This document shows, one piece after another, positions 1 through 8,838 of a DNA stretch of 64,000 bases. The notes beneath the pieces were generated by a model. The model did no database searches, was not told the origin of the DNA, and saw only the letters and a program-made list of their open reading frames with translations. This stretch comes from Profundicola sp048268105 (GTDB lineage: Bacteria > Bacteroidota > Bacteroidia > Flavobacteriales > Weeksellaceae), in contig JBLWWH010000007.1 of the NCBI GenBank assembly GCA_048268105.1, positions 1 to 64,000 on the forward strand, read 5' to 3'. Position numbers and translations under genes: made by a program. Numbering within the stretch: the first letter of the stretch is position 1; each line of letters begins with the position of its first letter.

Positions 1-85
1 CCTCTTCCCATTTCGAACAGAGAAGTTAAGCCTGCCTGCGCCGATGGTACTGCGTCTAGCGGGAGAGTAGGTCGTCGCCAGTCTT
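1..85 (+). rRNA. rrf: 5S ribosomal RNA, 3' part
   Basis: The window opens inside a 5S rRNA. The bases from CCTCTTCCCATTTCGAACAG through GAAGTTAAGCC and GGGAGAGTAGGTCG are the conserved loop B/C, helix and loop E parts of bacterial 5S rRNA. The 5' third lies outside the window. The exact 3' end is an estimate. It is followed directly by a strong terminator, so this is the distal end of a plus-strand rRNA operon. Confidence 0.93.
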
Positions 86-93
86 TTATTGAA

Positions 94-125
94 AGCCTCA
101 TACAGTATTGTGTGAGGCTTTTTTT
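94..125 (+). terminator. Rho-independent terminator of the rRNA operon
   Basis: A 10-bp stem (94-103 with 110-119, AGCCTCATAC with GTGTGAGGCT, one A-T, G-T tolerant) closes a 6-nt loop and runs into a T tract. It lies just after the 5S 3' end. Confidence 0.9.
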
Positions 126-141
126 ATGAATATAGTTCACG

Positions 142-282
142 GTTCGCTGTTCTGGGTTCTCAGTTCGCTGTTCTCTGTTCTCGGTTTGCAGTTATAGGTG
201 CATATCAGAGAGGTATATTTTTAATACGCTCCTCTGGAAACTCTACCCTCTGAACTCTACACTTTCAATTCTACACTTTCAA
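142..282 (+). repeat. Short direct repeats, low-complexity spacer
   Basis: The 12-mer GTTCGCTGTTCT occurs at 142-153 and 163-174 (period 21), embedded in more GTTCTC-like units. The 12-mer CTACACTTTCAA occurs at 257-268 and 271-282 (period 14). Units are too short and too few for a CRISPR array. This looks like slippage-type repeat expansion in non-coding DNA. Confidence 0.6.
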
Positions 283-298
283 CTATAAACTCTCTGCT

Positions 299-450
299 AA
301 ACGCGTGAAGGATGTGGAGGGCTTGGTATTATGCTGATCTATTTGATTTATGGTTGTATTTGTTATTCGGGGATTAGTTGCTTAACTTTCATGACAAGGT
401 GGTTAGGCCAGCATAATACGGAACCCCGCAACAGCCTGACCATGTTGCGT
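299..450. repeat. Palindromic, structured repeat-like element
   Basis: Two nested signals stand out from the A+T-rich background by higher G+C. GTATTATGCTG (326-336) is the exact reverse complement of CAGCATAATAC (409-419). Directly after it, CGCAACA (427-433) pairs with TGTTGCG (443-449) around a 9-nt loop, GCCTGACCA. This resembles REP-like or other small non-autonomous palindromic elements. Whether it is repeated elsewhere in the genome cannot be seen from one copy. Confidence 0.45.
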
Positions 451-939
451 ACAATAATTTTTTAAGGAGATACTGTATATTGATATCAACGACTTAAGTA
501 AAATCTGAAAAATAGCAACATGGGCACGCCCAAATTATCCTTAGATTCTTAGTATCTTTGCCTCTTATTTTAATAACAAATGCCGAAATATTCTTCTAAA
601 ATTCCATTCGCGGTTAGTGCATCATAGATCGGATTACGGATCTGAACTTGATATTAAGGAGATGATAGTCTTTTAGTAGTCAGTATATTCATGGTCTATA
701 TTGTTTATTCTAGATTTGCCTGTTCTCAAATTATATTCCAACTAACAGAATGAATTTTATCATCTATAATTGATAATTCCCCATTATTAGTTACTCCGAA
801 ACCTTGTATACAGGAGTTTAATCAAATAACCCATCATAAGTAAAGAGAACTTCTTTCTTGATTTTATTTTTCAATTCTCACTTTCCAATTCATGATGAAT
901 GTTTTGTGCCTACCTTCATCAATTTAACTTATTATTTTG

Positions 940-947
940 TAAATTTG
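940..947 (+). promoter_or_regulatory. Promoter -7 box TAAATTTG for eno
   Basis: An exact match to the Bacteroidota -7 consensus TAnnTTTG, leaving a short leader of about 30 nt before the eno ATG. Confidence 0.6.
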
Positions 948-979
948 AGGCTTAACAGAAAAACTAAAATACATACATA

Positions 980-2266
980 ATGAGTATAATTTCAATGATT
1001 CATGCCCGTCAAATTTTAGATTCTAGAGGTAATCCTACAGTAGAGGTTGACGTTTGGACAGAAAACGGAATGATGGGTAGAGCTGCCGTTCCATCGGGAG
1101 CATCAACAGGTGTACACGAAGCGGTTGAATTACGCGATGATGAGCCTGAGTTCATGGGTAAGGGTGTTCTTAAGGCGGTTGATAATGTAAATGAAGTTAT
1201 TGCTCCAGAATTATTAGGAGTTTCAGTATTTGAGCAAAACTGGATCGATATGCGAATGATTGAGTTAGATGGTACTGATAACAAATCTAGATTAGGTGCT
1301 AATGCTATTTTAGGTGTTTCTTTGGCTGTAGCTAAAGCAGCTGCTGCTGAGTTAGACATGCCATTATACCGTTATGTAGGTGGTGTAAATGCAAATATTT
1401 TACCTGTACCGATGATGAACATCATCAACGGAGGTTCTCATTCTGATGCGCCGATTGCATTCCAAGAATTTATGATTATGCCTGTAGAAGCATATAGTTT
1501 CTCTGATTCATTGAGAAAAGGTGTTGAGATTTTTCATCATTTAAAGAAGGTTTTAAATGAAAGAGGTTTATCAACAGCTGTTGGTGATGAAGGTGGATTT
1601 GCACCTGGAGTTGATGGAACAGAAGATGCATTAGATACCATTCGTAAAGCAGTAGAAAATGCAGGTTACAAATGGGGAACTGAGATTAAAATTGCCTTAG
1701 ATTGTGCTGCCGCTGAATTCTACGAGGATGGAAAATATAATTATGCTAAGTTTGAAGGAGAAGGAGGTAAAGTAAGGACTTCTGATGAGCAAGTAGAATA
1801 TTTAGCAGAATTATGTGAGAAATATCCAATTATCTCTATTGAGGATGGAATGGATGAAGATGACTGGGAAGGTTGGAAAAAATTAACTGAGAAATTGGGA
1901 GATAAGGTTCAATTAGTGGGAGATGATTTATTTGTTACCAATGTTGAGCGTTTAGGAAGAGGAATTGATGAAGGTATTGCAAATTCAATTTTAATTAAAG
2001 TTAACCAAATTGGAACACTTACAGAAACGATTGATGCCGTGAGCATGGCAAAGAATGCAGGGTATACTGCTGTAATGTCACACCGCTCTGGGGAAACAGA
2101 AGATTCTACGATTGCAGATTTAGCTGTAGCCTTAAACACAGGTCAAATTAAGACGGGATCAGCTTCGCGCTCAGATAGAATGGCAAAATACAATCAATTA
2201 ATTCGAATAGAAGAAATGTTAGGTGGAACAGCAGTTTTTCCTGGTGATGATACATTTAACGTATAA
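980..2266 (+). CDS. eno: Enolase (phosphopyruvate hydratase)
   Basis: Converts 2-phosphoglycerate to phosphoenolpyruvate in glycolysis; cytoplasmic, Mg-dependent. At 428 aa it has the full family length. Visible landmarks are the N-terminal SRGNPTVEVDV, the mobile loop PSGASTGVHEA near residues 38-48, the catalytic-Glu segment GDEGGFAP near residue 204, the metal-binding SIEDGMDEDDW and GDDLFVTN, and the catalytic-Lys segment ILIKVNQIGT followed by SHRSGETED. The ATG is preceded by a TAnnTTTG promoter, so it is probably transcribed alone. No anomaly seen. Confidence 0.98.
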   Translation: MSIISMIHARQILDSRGNPTVEVDVWTENGMMGRAAVPSGASTGVHEAVELRDDEPEFMGKGVLKAVDNVNEVIAPELLGVSVFEQNWIDMRMIELDGTDNKSRLGANAILGVSLAVAKAAAAELDMPLYRYVGGVNANILPVPMMNIINGGSHSDAPIAFQEFMIMPVEAYSFSDSLRKGVEIFHHLKKVLNERGLSTAVGDEGGFAPGVDGTEDALDTIRKAVENAGYKWGTEIKIALDCAAAEFYEDGKYNYAKFEGEGGKVRTSDEQVEYLAELCEKYPIISIEDGMDEDDWEGWKKLTEKLGDKVQLVGDDLFVTNVERLGRGIDEGIANSILIKVNQIGTLTETIDAVSMAKNAGYTAVMSHRSGETEDSTIADLAVALNTGQIKTGSASRSDRMAKYNQLIRIEEMLGGTAVFPGDDTFNV

Positions 2267-2399
2267 TCTATAATATAAGCATCATATCATTTAACTATAA
2301 ATAAAAAAAAACTATTACTCGAATTAGTAATTTCAATGAATATTCCATTTGAATAAGAGTTTTTAATCATAACTTTAAAGTCTAAATTTAATTAATACA

Positions 2400-3680
2400 A
2401 TGGCAGATACAGCAAAAGTAATTTATAAAGGTCAAGAATACGAATATCCGGTAGTAGAAGGAACTATGGGTGATATCGGAATTGATATTAAACGCCTAAG
2501 AGGAGATAGTGGTTTGATTACACTAGATCCAGGATATAAAAATACAGGTTCAACCTTAAGCGCAATCACATTTTTGGATGGTGAAGAGGGTAAATTAATG
2601 TACCGTGGTTATCCAATCGAACAATTGGCAGAAAAGTCTTCTTTCGTTGAAGTAATGTATCTTTTGCTTGAAGGTGAATTACCAAATGAGACTGAATTAG
2701 CACGTTGGAAAAAAACGCTAAACGAGTATAACTTTGTACATGATAGGGTAGGGAAGATATTGAATGCGTTCCCAAGTGAAGCACACCCAATGGGAGTTTT
2801 AGCTACTCTTACAAGTGCATTGACTGCATTTAATCCAAAAGCAGTTGACCCAAGTAAGGATGCAGATATGTATCATGCAGCGGCAAGATTGATTGCTAAG
2901 TTTGATATTTTGGCAGCATGGACTTATAGAAAGAAGAATGATTTACCACTTATCGAGCCTAGCAATGATTTAGGTTATGTTGGTAACTTCTACCAAATGA
3001 TGTTTAGAAAAGATGATTCATTCGAGGTTAATCAAACCATAGTAAACGCATTAGATAAGTTATTTATCTTACATGCAGACCATGAGCAAAACTGTTCTGC
3101 CTCTGCAGTTAGACTAGTTGGTTCTTCTCACACTGGATTATTCTCTTCTATTTCTGCAGGTATTTCTGCTTTGTGGGGTCCATTACATGGTGGAGCAAAC
3201 CAAGCCGTGATCGAGATGTTAGAAATGATCAAAAATGATGGCGGTGGAATGCAAAAATGGATTGACAAGGCTAAGGACAAAGATGATAACTTTAGATTGA
3301 TGGGCTTCGGGCACAGAGTTTATAAAAACATGGATCCAAGAGCTAGAATCATTAAGAAAGCTGCAGACGATGTACTAGATCAGTTAGGAATTGAGGATGA
3401 AGTATTAGACTTAGCTAGAAAATTAGAAGAAGTAGCATTAAGAGATGAATACTTTATCGAAAGAAAACTATATCCAAACGTAGATTTCTACTCTGGTATT
3501 ATTTATAGAGCCTTAGGAATTCCTAAAGAAATGTTTACGGTGATGTTTGCGATTGGTCGTTTACCAGGTTGGATTGCTCAGTGGAAAGAAATGAGACAAA
3601 CAAATCAACCGATTGGTCGTCCAAGACAAATTTATACTGGACATACCTTGAGAGATTATGTTGAAATGTCAGATAGATAA
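2400..3680 (+). CDS. gltA: Citrate synthase
   Basis: Condenses oxaloacetate with acetyl-CoA, the entry step of the TCA cycle. At 426 aa it is the length of the type II (Gram-negative) enzyme. The catalytic triad is readable: His263 in GPLHGGANQ, His305 in GFGHRVYKNMDPRA and Asp362 in VDFYSG. The N-terminal beta-rich region (about 1-45) typical of the NADH-sensitive Gram-negative form is present. The gene lies 133 bp after eno; a near-consensus box TAACTTTA sits at 2370-2377. It ends in a clear terminator. Confidence 0.97.
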   Translation: MADTAKVIYKGQEYEYPVVEGTMGDIGIDIKRLRGDSGLITLDPGYKNTGSTLSAITFLDGEEGKLMYRGYPIEQLAEKSSFVEVMYLLLEGELPNETELARWKKTLNEYNFVHDRVGKILNAFPSEAHPMGVLATLTSALTAFNPKAVDPSKDADMYHAAARLIAKFDILAAWTYRKKNDLPLIEPSNDLGYVGNFYQMMFRKDDSFEVNQTIVNALDKLFILHADHEQNCSASAVRLVGSSHTGLFSSISAGISALWGPLHGGANQAVIEMLEMIKNDGGGMQKWIDKAKDKDDNFRLMGFGHRVYKNMDPRARIIKKAADDVLDQLGIEDEVLDLARKLEEVALRDEYFIERKLYPNVDFYSGIIYRALGIPKEMFTVMFAIGRLPGWIAQWKEMRQTNQPIGRPRQIYTGHTLRDYVEMSDR

Positions 3681-3700
3681 TATTTAACTAACACCAATAA

Positions 3701-3731
3701 AAAAATTCCGGCTTTTGACCGGAATTTTTTT
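3701..3731 (+). terminator. Terminator after gltA (works in both directions)
   Basis: AAAAATTCCGG (3701-3711) pairs with CCGGAATTTTT (3719-3729) around a 7-nt loop, with A and T runs on the two sides. It can also end transcription of the small minus-strand gene at 3755-3958. Confidence 0.85.
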
Positions 3732-3754
3732 ATTTAAAATGTCTAAATTCTTTT

Positions 3755-3958
3755 TTAAACAAGAGATACTCTACATTCTTTACAATCTTTTATCTCACCA
3801 AAGTAAGTTTCTCTGTACTTGTGCAAAGTTTTGATTGGTACTCCAAAGATGGTTTGCTGAATACGTGTTACATTTGTACTTAACGCACCCATTTTTGGAT
3901 GAAATCTAGCTTCTTGTTTTGTTCTTCTTTTAACCGATATCGGTTTTAAAATATTCAT
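3755..3958 (-). CDS. Small basic hypothetical protein
   Basis: A 67-aa product that I do not recognise. It is rich in Lys and Arg at the N-terminus (MNILKPISVKRRTKQEA), has no membrane segment, and ends in a part with two cysteines (KDCKECRVSLV). Two signals argue that it is real: a consensus promoter box TAGTTTTG 17 nt before the ATG (3976-3983) and the bidirectional terminator right after its stop. The basic character would fit nucleic-acid or ribosome binding, but that is only inference. Confidence 0.55.
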   Translation of the reverse strand: MNILKPISVKRRTKQEARFHPKMGALSTNVTRIQQTIFGVPIKTLHKYRETYFGEIKDCKECRVSLV

Positions 3959-3975
3959 AACTTTTGATTATACTA

Positions 3976-3983
3976 CAAAACTA
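3976..3983 (-). promoter_or_regulatory. Promoter -7 box TAGTTTTG for the 67-aa gene
   Basis: Matches TAnnTTTG on the minus strand, 17 nt before the ATG at 3958. Confidence 0.5.
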
Positions 3984-4200
3984 TGCAAAGCACGCTCCGT
4001 AAAATAGAGAAAGCTATAAGATTCTCTTATATGGTAGCTTTAATTATAGATAGACGCTATATTATTAGCTCGATTTGAACCGATTCTATTCTAGTTTTTT
4101 ACATTTTTAAAATCTTATAACCCGTTAAGCAATAGGCTACGCAAAGCGGAATATGAATTTTATATTTATTAAAATAAGCATTTATAATTCTTAAATCGTA

Positions 4201-4208
4201 TATCTTTG
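4201..4208 (+). promoter_or_regulatory. Promoter box TATCTTTG, 4 nt before the DMT gene ATG
   Basis: Matches TAnnTTTG. Since transcription starts about 5 nt after this box in Bacteroidota, the RNA would begin at or next to the ATG at 4213: a likely leaderless message. Confidence 0.55.
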
Positions 4209-4212
4209 TCAG

Positions 4213-5127
4213 ATGTTTAAAACACAACTTAGGTTACATTTTATTGTGCTTCTTTGGGGATTCACTGGAATTATGGGTAAACTCATTAGTCTATCTGCAT
4301 TACCTATTGTGTTTTGGCGAACTTTTATTGCCATTTTGGCCATTGGATTAGCATTAAAGATTTTTAAAGTACCCTTTAAAGTTTCTAAAACTCAACTCAT
4401 CCAATATTTGGGAGTTGGTGCCGTTATGGGCTTGCACTGGATTTTATTTTTTGGAGCTATCAAAGTTTCTAATGTTTCGGTAGCCTTAAGTACTTTATCT
4501 ACGGGCGCACTCTTTGCAGCTTTAATCGAACCATTTTTCTATAAACGGAAAATTAATATTTACGAAATTCTTCTATCACTCGTAGTAGTGGCTTGTTTGT
4601 GGTTAATTTTCCAAGCAAGTCCAGAATATTGGCTAGGGATTGTGTTGGGTGTTATTTGTGCAGCTTTGTCCGCAGCCATGACTGTTTTTAATGGAGTTTT
4701 GCAGAAGAATAAAGATAATATGCCACGTAAAATGATGTTCTATGAAATGATAGGAGCATTTTTAGTGGTTTGTTTAATTTCACCATTTTTTGTGGAATCT
4801 ATTTCAGAATTTCAAATCCATGGTGATGATTGGCTTTGGATATTAATTCTAGGTGCTGCATTAACAGCCTATCCTATGATTGAATCAGTACAATTAATGA
4901 AATATATGAGTCCATATTCACTTGTTTTGGCAGTGAATATGGAACCCATTTATAGCATTGTGTTAGCTTATTTCATTTTTGGAGAATCCGAGCAAATGTC
5001 GATCATTTTTTATGTTGCCGCCTTCATTATGATTGCAGTCATTGTTGCGAATCAATTGATTCAAGTGCAACAAAAAAGAAGAGAACGTGCAAAGCAAATT
5101 CAAGCTTTTAATGATAGCTTGAATTAA
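4213..5127 (+). CDS. DMT-family transporter (EamA domains)
   Basis: A 304-aa inner-membrane protein with about ten hydrophobic segments arranged as two EamA repeats, starting LHFIVLLWGFTGIMGKLI, the usual opening of drug/metabolite exporters of this type. The substrate cannot be read from sequence. The C-terminal tail after the last helix is short and basic (QQKRRERAKQ). Its stop codon overlaps the hemN stop on the other strand (TTAA at 5124-5127), so there is no terminator between the convergent genes. The promoter lies so close to the ATG that translation is probably leaderless. Confidence 0.9.
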   Translation: MFKTQLRLHFIVLLWGFTGIMGKLISLSALPIVFWRTFIAILAIGLALKIFKVPFKVSKTQLIQYLGVGAVMGLHWILFFGAIKVSNVSVALSTLSTGALFAALIEPFFYKRKINIYEILLSLVVVACLWLIFQASPEYWLGIVLGVICAALSAAMTVFNGVLQKNKDNMPRKMMFYEMIGAFLVVCLISPFFVESISEFQIHGDDWLWILILGAALTAYPMIESVQLMKYMSPYSLVLAVNMEPIYSIVLAYFIFGESEQMSIIFYVAAFIMIAVIVANQLIQVQQKRRERAKQIQAFNDSLN

Positions 5128-6491
5128 ACCGTCATAGAGAAAATTCTTGTTTCTGGTTTGTTTCTTAACATTTTTAAATCGAATGTCATACAAATATTTC
5201 TTACGAAAATTCTACCAGCCTCGGTTACGATTAATTTATCGCCATCCCATTCAAGTAAACCATCTGCTTCCATTTCTTCCAATCTCGCGCGAGTGTCTTC
5301 CAGTTCTTTAAACTTAGTATCATCGCTGTCGAAAGAAGTTTCAAGATTACACATTAAATTAAGAATATGCTTTCTGATTTTTAAATCTTCTTCATTAAGA
5401 ATATGACCTTTTACCACTGGAATCTCTCCATTCGAAATCATTTCTTTATATTCTTTAACCGTTTTCACGTTTTGGGCGAAACTGTACCAGCTATCAGAAA
5501 TAGCCGACATACCAAGACCAATCATTACTTGTGTTTTTGATGAAGAATATCCCATAAAGTTCCTGTGCATGCTTCCCTCAACAGCAGATTTATATAATGA
5601 ATCTGATTTCAATGCAAAATGGTCCATTCCAATTTCTACATAGCCCATGTCCTCAAACATTTCTTTACCCACTTCATATAGCTCACGTTTTTTCTCTGGC
5701 GTAGGTAAGTCATCTTCATTAAAACCTCTCTGTCCAACACCTTTTATCCATGGCACATGCGCATAACTATAAAAAGCAATTCTATCTGGGTTTAAGGACT
5801 TCGTTTTTTCGATCGTATCCTTCATGGCTCTCAAATCTTGATGTGGTAAACCAAATATAATATCATGAGAAACACTTTCGAAACCGATTTCTCGAGAAAT
5901 ATCGGTTACTTCTTTCACATTCTCATAAGGTTGAATACGATTAATCGCTTTTTGCACTTTAGGGTCGTAATCCTGAACTCCAAAACTAATTCTTCTGAAA
6001 CCTAAATCATAAAGAACTTGTAAATGCTCTCTGGTTGTGTTATTCGGATGACCCTCAATAGAAAACTCAGGTTCATCAGCAATAATGGCTTTAGAAAATA
6101 TACTTTCTAAAATGATCTTTAGATTCTCGGGTGAAAAGAAAGTTGGAGTTCCACCACCAATGTGCAATTCTTTTATAATCGGCTTATATTTTAATAAGTC
6201 TAAATATAAATCCCATTCTTGTAATAAAGTTTTGATATAACCATCCTCCACAGAATGTTGTACTGTAATATGTTTATGACAAGCACAAAACGTACACAAA
6301 CTATCACAAAAAGGCAAGTGTAGATATAGCGAAATACCTTCATCTTGATTAGACTCATCAAAAGATCTCTTTAGGTTCTCTTTCCATTTCTCTACCGAAA
6401 AAGAAGATTGATCCCAATATGGAACTGTAGGATAGCTAGTATATCTAGGTCCCGGAATATTATATTTATGTAATAATTGCTTATTTAACAT
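5124..6491 (-). CDS. hemN: Oxygen-independent coproporphyrinogen III oxidase
   Basis: Radical-SAM enzyme that oxidatively decarboxylates coproporphyrinogen III to protoporphyrinogen IX in haem synthesis without oxygen. The 455-aa product begins NKQLLHKYNIPGPRYTSYPT, a HemN signature that distinguishes it from HemW-like paralogues. The [4Fe-4S]-binding cysteines are Cys62, Cys66 and Cys69 in CDSLCTFCAC, with the extra HemN Cys71. The SAM-binding GGGTPTFF follows near residue 120. Presence of this enzyme suggests growth under low oxygen. The gene stands alone and shares its stop with the convergent DMT gene. Confidence 0.96.
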   Translation of the reverse strand: MLNKQLLHKYNIPGPRYTSYPTVPYWDQSSFSVEKWKENLKRSFDESNQDEGISLYLHLPFCDSLCTFCACHKHITVQHSVEDGYIKTLLQEWDLYLDLLKYKPIIKELHIGGGTPTFFSPENLKIILESIFSKAIIADEPEFSIEGHPNNTTREHLQVLYDLGFRRISFGVQDYDPKVQKAINRIQPYENVKEVTDISREIGFESVSHDIIFGLPHQDLRAMKDTIEKTKSLNPDRIAFYSYAHVPWIKGVGQRGFNEDDLPTPEKKRELYEVGKEMFEDMGYVEIGMDHFALKSDSLYKSAVEGSMHRNFMGYSSSKTQVMIGLGMSAISDSWYSFAQNVKTVKEYKEMISNGEIPVVKGHILNEEDLKIRKHILNLMCNLETSFDSDDTKFKELEDTRARLEEMEADGLLEWDGDKLIVTEAGRIFVRNICMTFDLKMLRNKPETRIFSMTV

Positions 6492-6634
6492 GCTATGTAT
6501 TTTAGTTTTCTAAATACTAAAATTCGATATTTAGAAGTGTATTTTAAGTTTCTAAACTGATAATTAGCTCGGAATGAATGCAAAATTAAGAAATAATCAC
6601 ACCACGTTTCAGTAAACGGATATGATATAAACTA

Positions 6635-7444
6635 CTATTTAATAGCCTCTCTAATTTTTATTAATTTTTGTAATAAATCTTCCATTTTGTTCAAATCCAA
6701 CATATTCGCACCATCAGACTTGGCATTTTTTGGATCTGGATGCGTTTCGATGAAAAGACCATCAGCACCCACAGCAATAGCAGCTTTGGCGATGGTTTCA
6801 ATTAAAGCTGGTTTTCCACCCGTTACACCACTATTTTGATTGGGTTGTTGTAATGAATGCGTAACATCCATAATAACTGGTGCAAACCTTTGCATAGTAG
6901 ATATTCCACGGAAGTCAACAACTAAATCTTGATAGCCAAAAGTAGTTCCTCTTTCGATGATTGCTACTTTTGAATTGCCAGATTCTGTTACTTTCTCTAC
7001 TGGGAACTGCATACTTTCAGGAGAAAGAAATTGTCCTTTTTTTAATGTTACAGCCTTTCCCGTTTTGGCAGCTGCAACAACTAAATCTGTCTGACGCACC
7101 AAAAACGCAGGAATTTGTAAAACATCAACATAAGCTGCAGCCATAGCTGCGTCCTTGGATTCGTGAATGTCTGTTGTAACTGGAACTTTAAAATCCTCTC
7201 TTATATTGGTCAATATTTTTAAAGCTTTTTCGTCTCCAATCCCTGTGAAACTGTCTAATCTAGAGCGATTAGCTTTTTTAAAAGATCCTTTAAAAATGAA
7301 AGGAATATTATATTTATCTGTTAATTCAACTAGTTTTTCAGCGATTAATCTGGTGGTATCTTCGCTTTCAATAGCGCATGGACCAGCGATTAAAAAGAAA
7401 TTTCCGCTGTCCAAGTTTTTAATGTGTGGCAATGACTCAATCAT
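6635..7444 (-). CDS. kdsA: 3-deoxy-8-phosphooctulonate synthase (Kdo-8-P synthase)
   Basis: Condenses arabinose 5-phosphate with phosphoenolpyruvate to Kdo-8-phosphate, a precursor of the lipopolysaccharide inner core. The 269-aa product has the family landmarks FFLIAGPCAIES, FKGSFKKANRSR, TDIHE, LKKGQFLSP and DVTHSLQQPN. The matching arabinose-5-phosphate isomerase is at 32997. The cysteine in GPCAIES is common to the family and does not alone settle metal dependence. A TAACTTTG box ends 4 nt before the ATG, so the mRNA is probably leaderless. Confidence 0.96.
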   Translation of the reverse strand: MIESLPHIKNLDSGNFFLIAGPCAIESEDTTRLIAEKLVELTDKYNIPFIFKGSFKKANRSRLDSFTGIGDEKALKILTNIREDFKVPVTTDIHESKDAAMAAAYVDVLQIPAFLVRQTDLVVAAAKTGKAVTLKKGQFLSPESMQFPVEKVTESGNSKVAIIERGTTFGYQDLVVDFRGISTMQRFAPVIMDVTHSLQQPNQNSGVTGGKPALIETIAKAAIAVGADGLFIETHPDPKNAKSDGANMLDLNKMEDLLQKLIKIREAIK

Positions 7445-7448
7445 TCTG

Positions 7449-7456
7449 CAAAGTTA
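7449..7456 (-). promoter_or_regulatory. Promoter box TAACTTTG, 4 nt before the kdsA ATG
   Basis: On the minus strand the order is TAACTTTG-CAGA-ATG. With initiation about 5 nt after the box, the transcript would start at the AUG. Confidence 0.55.
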
Positions 7457-7486
7457 CGGAATGATAGAGAATATATTAGAATTCAT

Positions 7487-7494
7487 TACTTTTG
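7487..7494 (+). promoter_or_regulatory. Promoter -7 box TACTTTTG for the glycosyltransferase operon
   Basis: Matches TAnnTTTG 16 nt before the ATG at 7511. It lies back to back with the kdsA promoter in a 66-bp divergent intergenic region. Confidence 0.55.
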
Positions 7495-7510
7495 AAACTG
7501 AAATAAGATT

Positions 7511-7735
7511 ATGGAAAATTACGTTGAAATTATAGGATACAGTGCCTCTGCCTTTATTATGGGAAGTTTTTTAATATTTAAAAATATTAAGTTACTTCGA
7601 ATCATTAATGGTATTGGTTGTTTACTTTTTGTCGTATATGGTTATTTTATCGATAGTTGGCCGATTATCATTCCCAACATATTTATCTTTTTAGTACAGA
7701 TTTATTACTTATTTATACATAAAGATAAATCGTGA
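7511..7735 (+). CDS. Small membrane protein (YgjV-like, three helices)
   Basis: A 74-aa protein with about three hydrophobic helices (residues 6-24, 29-46 and 49-68) and a charged C-terminus KDKS. It resembles the small YgjV / CBU_0592-type membrane proteins; function unknown. Its stop codon overlaps the GTG start of the next gene (GTGA at 7732-7735), so the two are translationally coupled. Being first in an operon with two glycosyltransferases, it may help in envelope polysaccharide work, but nothing in the sequence proves this. Confidence 0.75.
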   Translation: MENYVEIIGYSASAFIMGSFLIFKNIKLLRIINGIGCLLFVVYGYFIDSWPIIIPNIFIFLVQIYYLFIHKDKS

Positions 7736-8838
7736 GGAATAAAGTCATTGCTTTGGTTTCCAATAATATTGCAACCGATCAAAGATTGATTAAAGTCGGA
7801 AGTACCTTACAAAACAATTGCTTTGATTTTCATTTAGTCGGAACCAAGCATAGAGGTAATCCTAGTTTAGACCACATTCCATTCAAGAGTTCAAGGACAA
7901 ATATATTTTTCCAGAAAAATTTTCTTTTTTATGCTGAATTGCAACTAAGATTGCTGTTAGCTTTAATTAAAATGCCAAAAAAGAATTCTATCATTTTAGC
8001 CAATGATTTGGATACTTTAATTCCAGCGAAGATAGTTTCTAAAATTTATAATCTTCCTTTGGTTGTTGATTTTCATGAGATTTTTTCAGAAATGCCAAGT
8101 TTGAAGGAAGGCTCAATCCAAAAAAGAGTTTGGAAGTTAATAGAAACTCAATTAGTTCCAAGGGTAAAGTATAGCTATACGGTGAGTAACTCTTATGCTA
8201 ATTGGTTCAACGAAAGTTATGGAATAGAACCTGAAATCATTAAAAATGTTCCCAAGCAACAGAAAGCGCCAGTGCAAACGGATAAATTAGAGCATAAAGT
8301 TGTGATTTATCAAGGAGCCATTAATCCTTCTCGTGGAATTGATAAAATGATTCTGTCGATGCAATTTTTAGAGAATACACAACTTTGGATTGTTGGCGAA
8401 GGACCTTTATTTGAGGAGTATAAAGCATTAGCTAAAGAAAGCGAAGTAGAAGATAAAGTTCAATTCTACGGAAAGTTAACTCCAATTGAGTTAAAAAAAA
8501 TTACACCCAAAGCCAATTTAGGTTTAAGTTTAGAAGAAGATGATGGTTTAAGTTATCGCTATGCATTGCCTAATAAAGTATTTGACTACATACAAGCAAG
8601 AATTCCTATGTTGGGAAGCAGTGATTTACCTGAGATTAAAGAGTTAATTGAAAAATATAATATTGGTGATCTAATTGAAAATCATCATCCCGAACATATT
8701 GCAACTAAAATTAATTCGATTTTAGAAATTGACAAACAATTCTTCTTAACTAATTTAAACTTAGCCTCTAAAGAATTAAACTGGGAAAATCAGGAACAAA
8801 AATTAGTCAAAATTTTCAAGAAAGCCGCGAATGGATAA
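7732..8838 (+). CDS. Glycosyltransferase, family 4-like
   Basis: A 368-aa GT-B fold enzyme that probably adds a sugar from an activated donor to a lipid-linked or cell-surface acceptor. The C-terminal donor domain shows WIVGEGPLFEEYKALAKE, VQFYGKLTPIELKK and the acidic-to-acidic region SLEEDDGLSYRYALPNKVFDYI. The N-terminal half has VDFHEIFSEMPS, typical of acceptor domains in the group. It starts with GTG overlapping the previous stop and overlaps the next gene by 8 bp. Donor and acceptor are unknown. Confidence 0.88.
   Translation: MRNKVIALVSNNIATDQRLIKVGSTLQNNCFDFHLVGTKHRGNPSLDHIPFKSSRTNIFFQKNFLFYAELQLRLLLALIKMPKKNSIILANDLDTLIPAKIVSKIYNLPLVVDFHEIFSEMPSLKEGSIQKRVWKLIETQLVPRVKYSYTVSNSYANWFNESYGIEPEIIKNVPKQQKAPVQTDKLEHKVVIYQGAINPSRGIDKMILSMQFLENTQLWIVGEGPLFEEYKALAKESEVEDKVQFYGKLTPIELKKITPKANLGLSLEEDDGLSYRYALPNKVFDYIQARIPMLGSSDLPEIKELIEKYNIGDLIENHHPEHIATKINSILEIDKQFFLTNLNLASKELNWENQEQKLVKIFKKAANG

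Larger units (their letters stand above)
126..979. other. 854-bp gene-free stretch after the rRNA operon
   Basis: I see no convincing protein gene here on either strand. It holds low-complexity direct repeats (142-282), a palindromic element (299-450) and, at the end, the eno promoter (940-947). The rest is A+T-rich sequence without recognisable signals. Confidence 0.7.

Noticed and set aside
142..282. Short repeats as a CRISPR array
   Set aside because: Units are 12 bp, spacing is 14-21 bp, only two copies each, and no cas genes are present.
2314..2331. Small hairpin ATTACT/AGTAAT between eno and gltA as a terminator
   Set aside because: Six A/T-rich pairs without a T tract; too weak to call.
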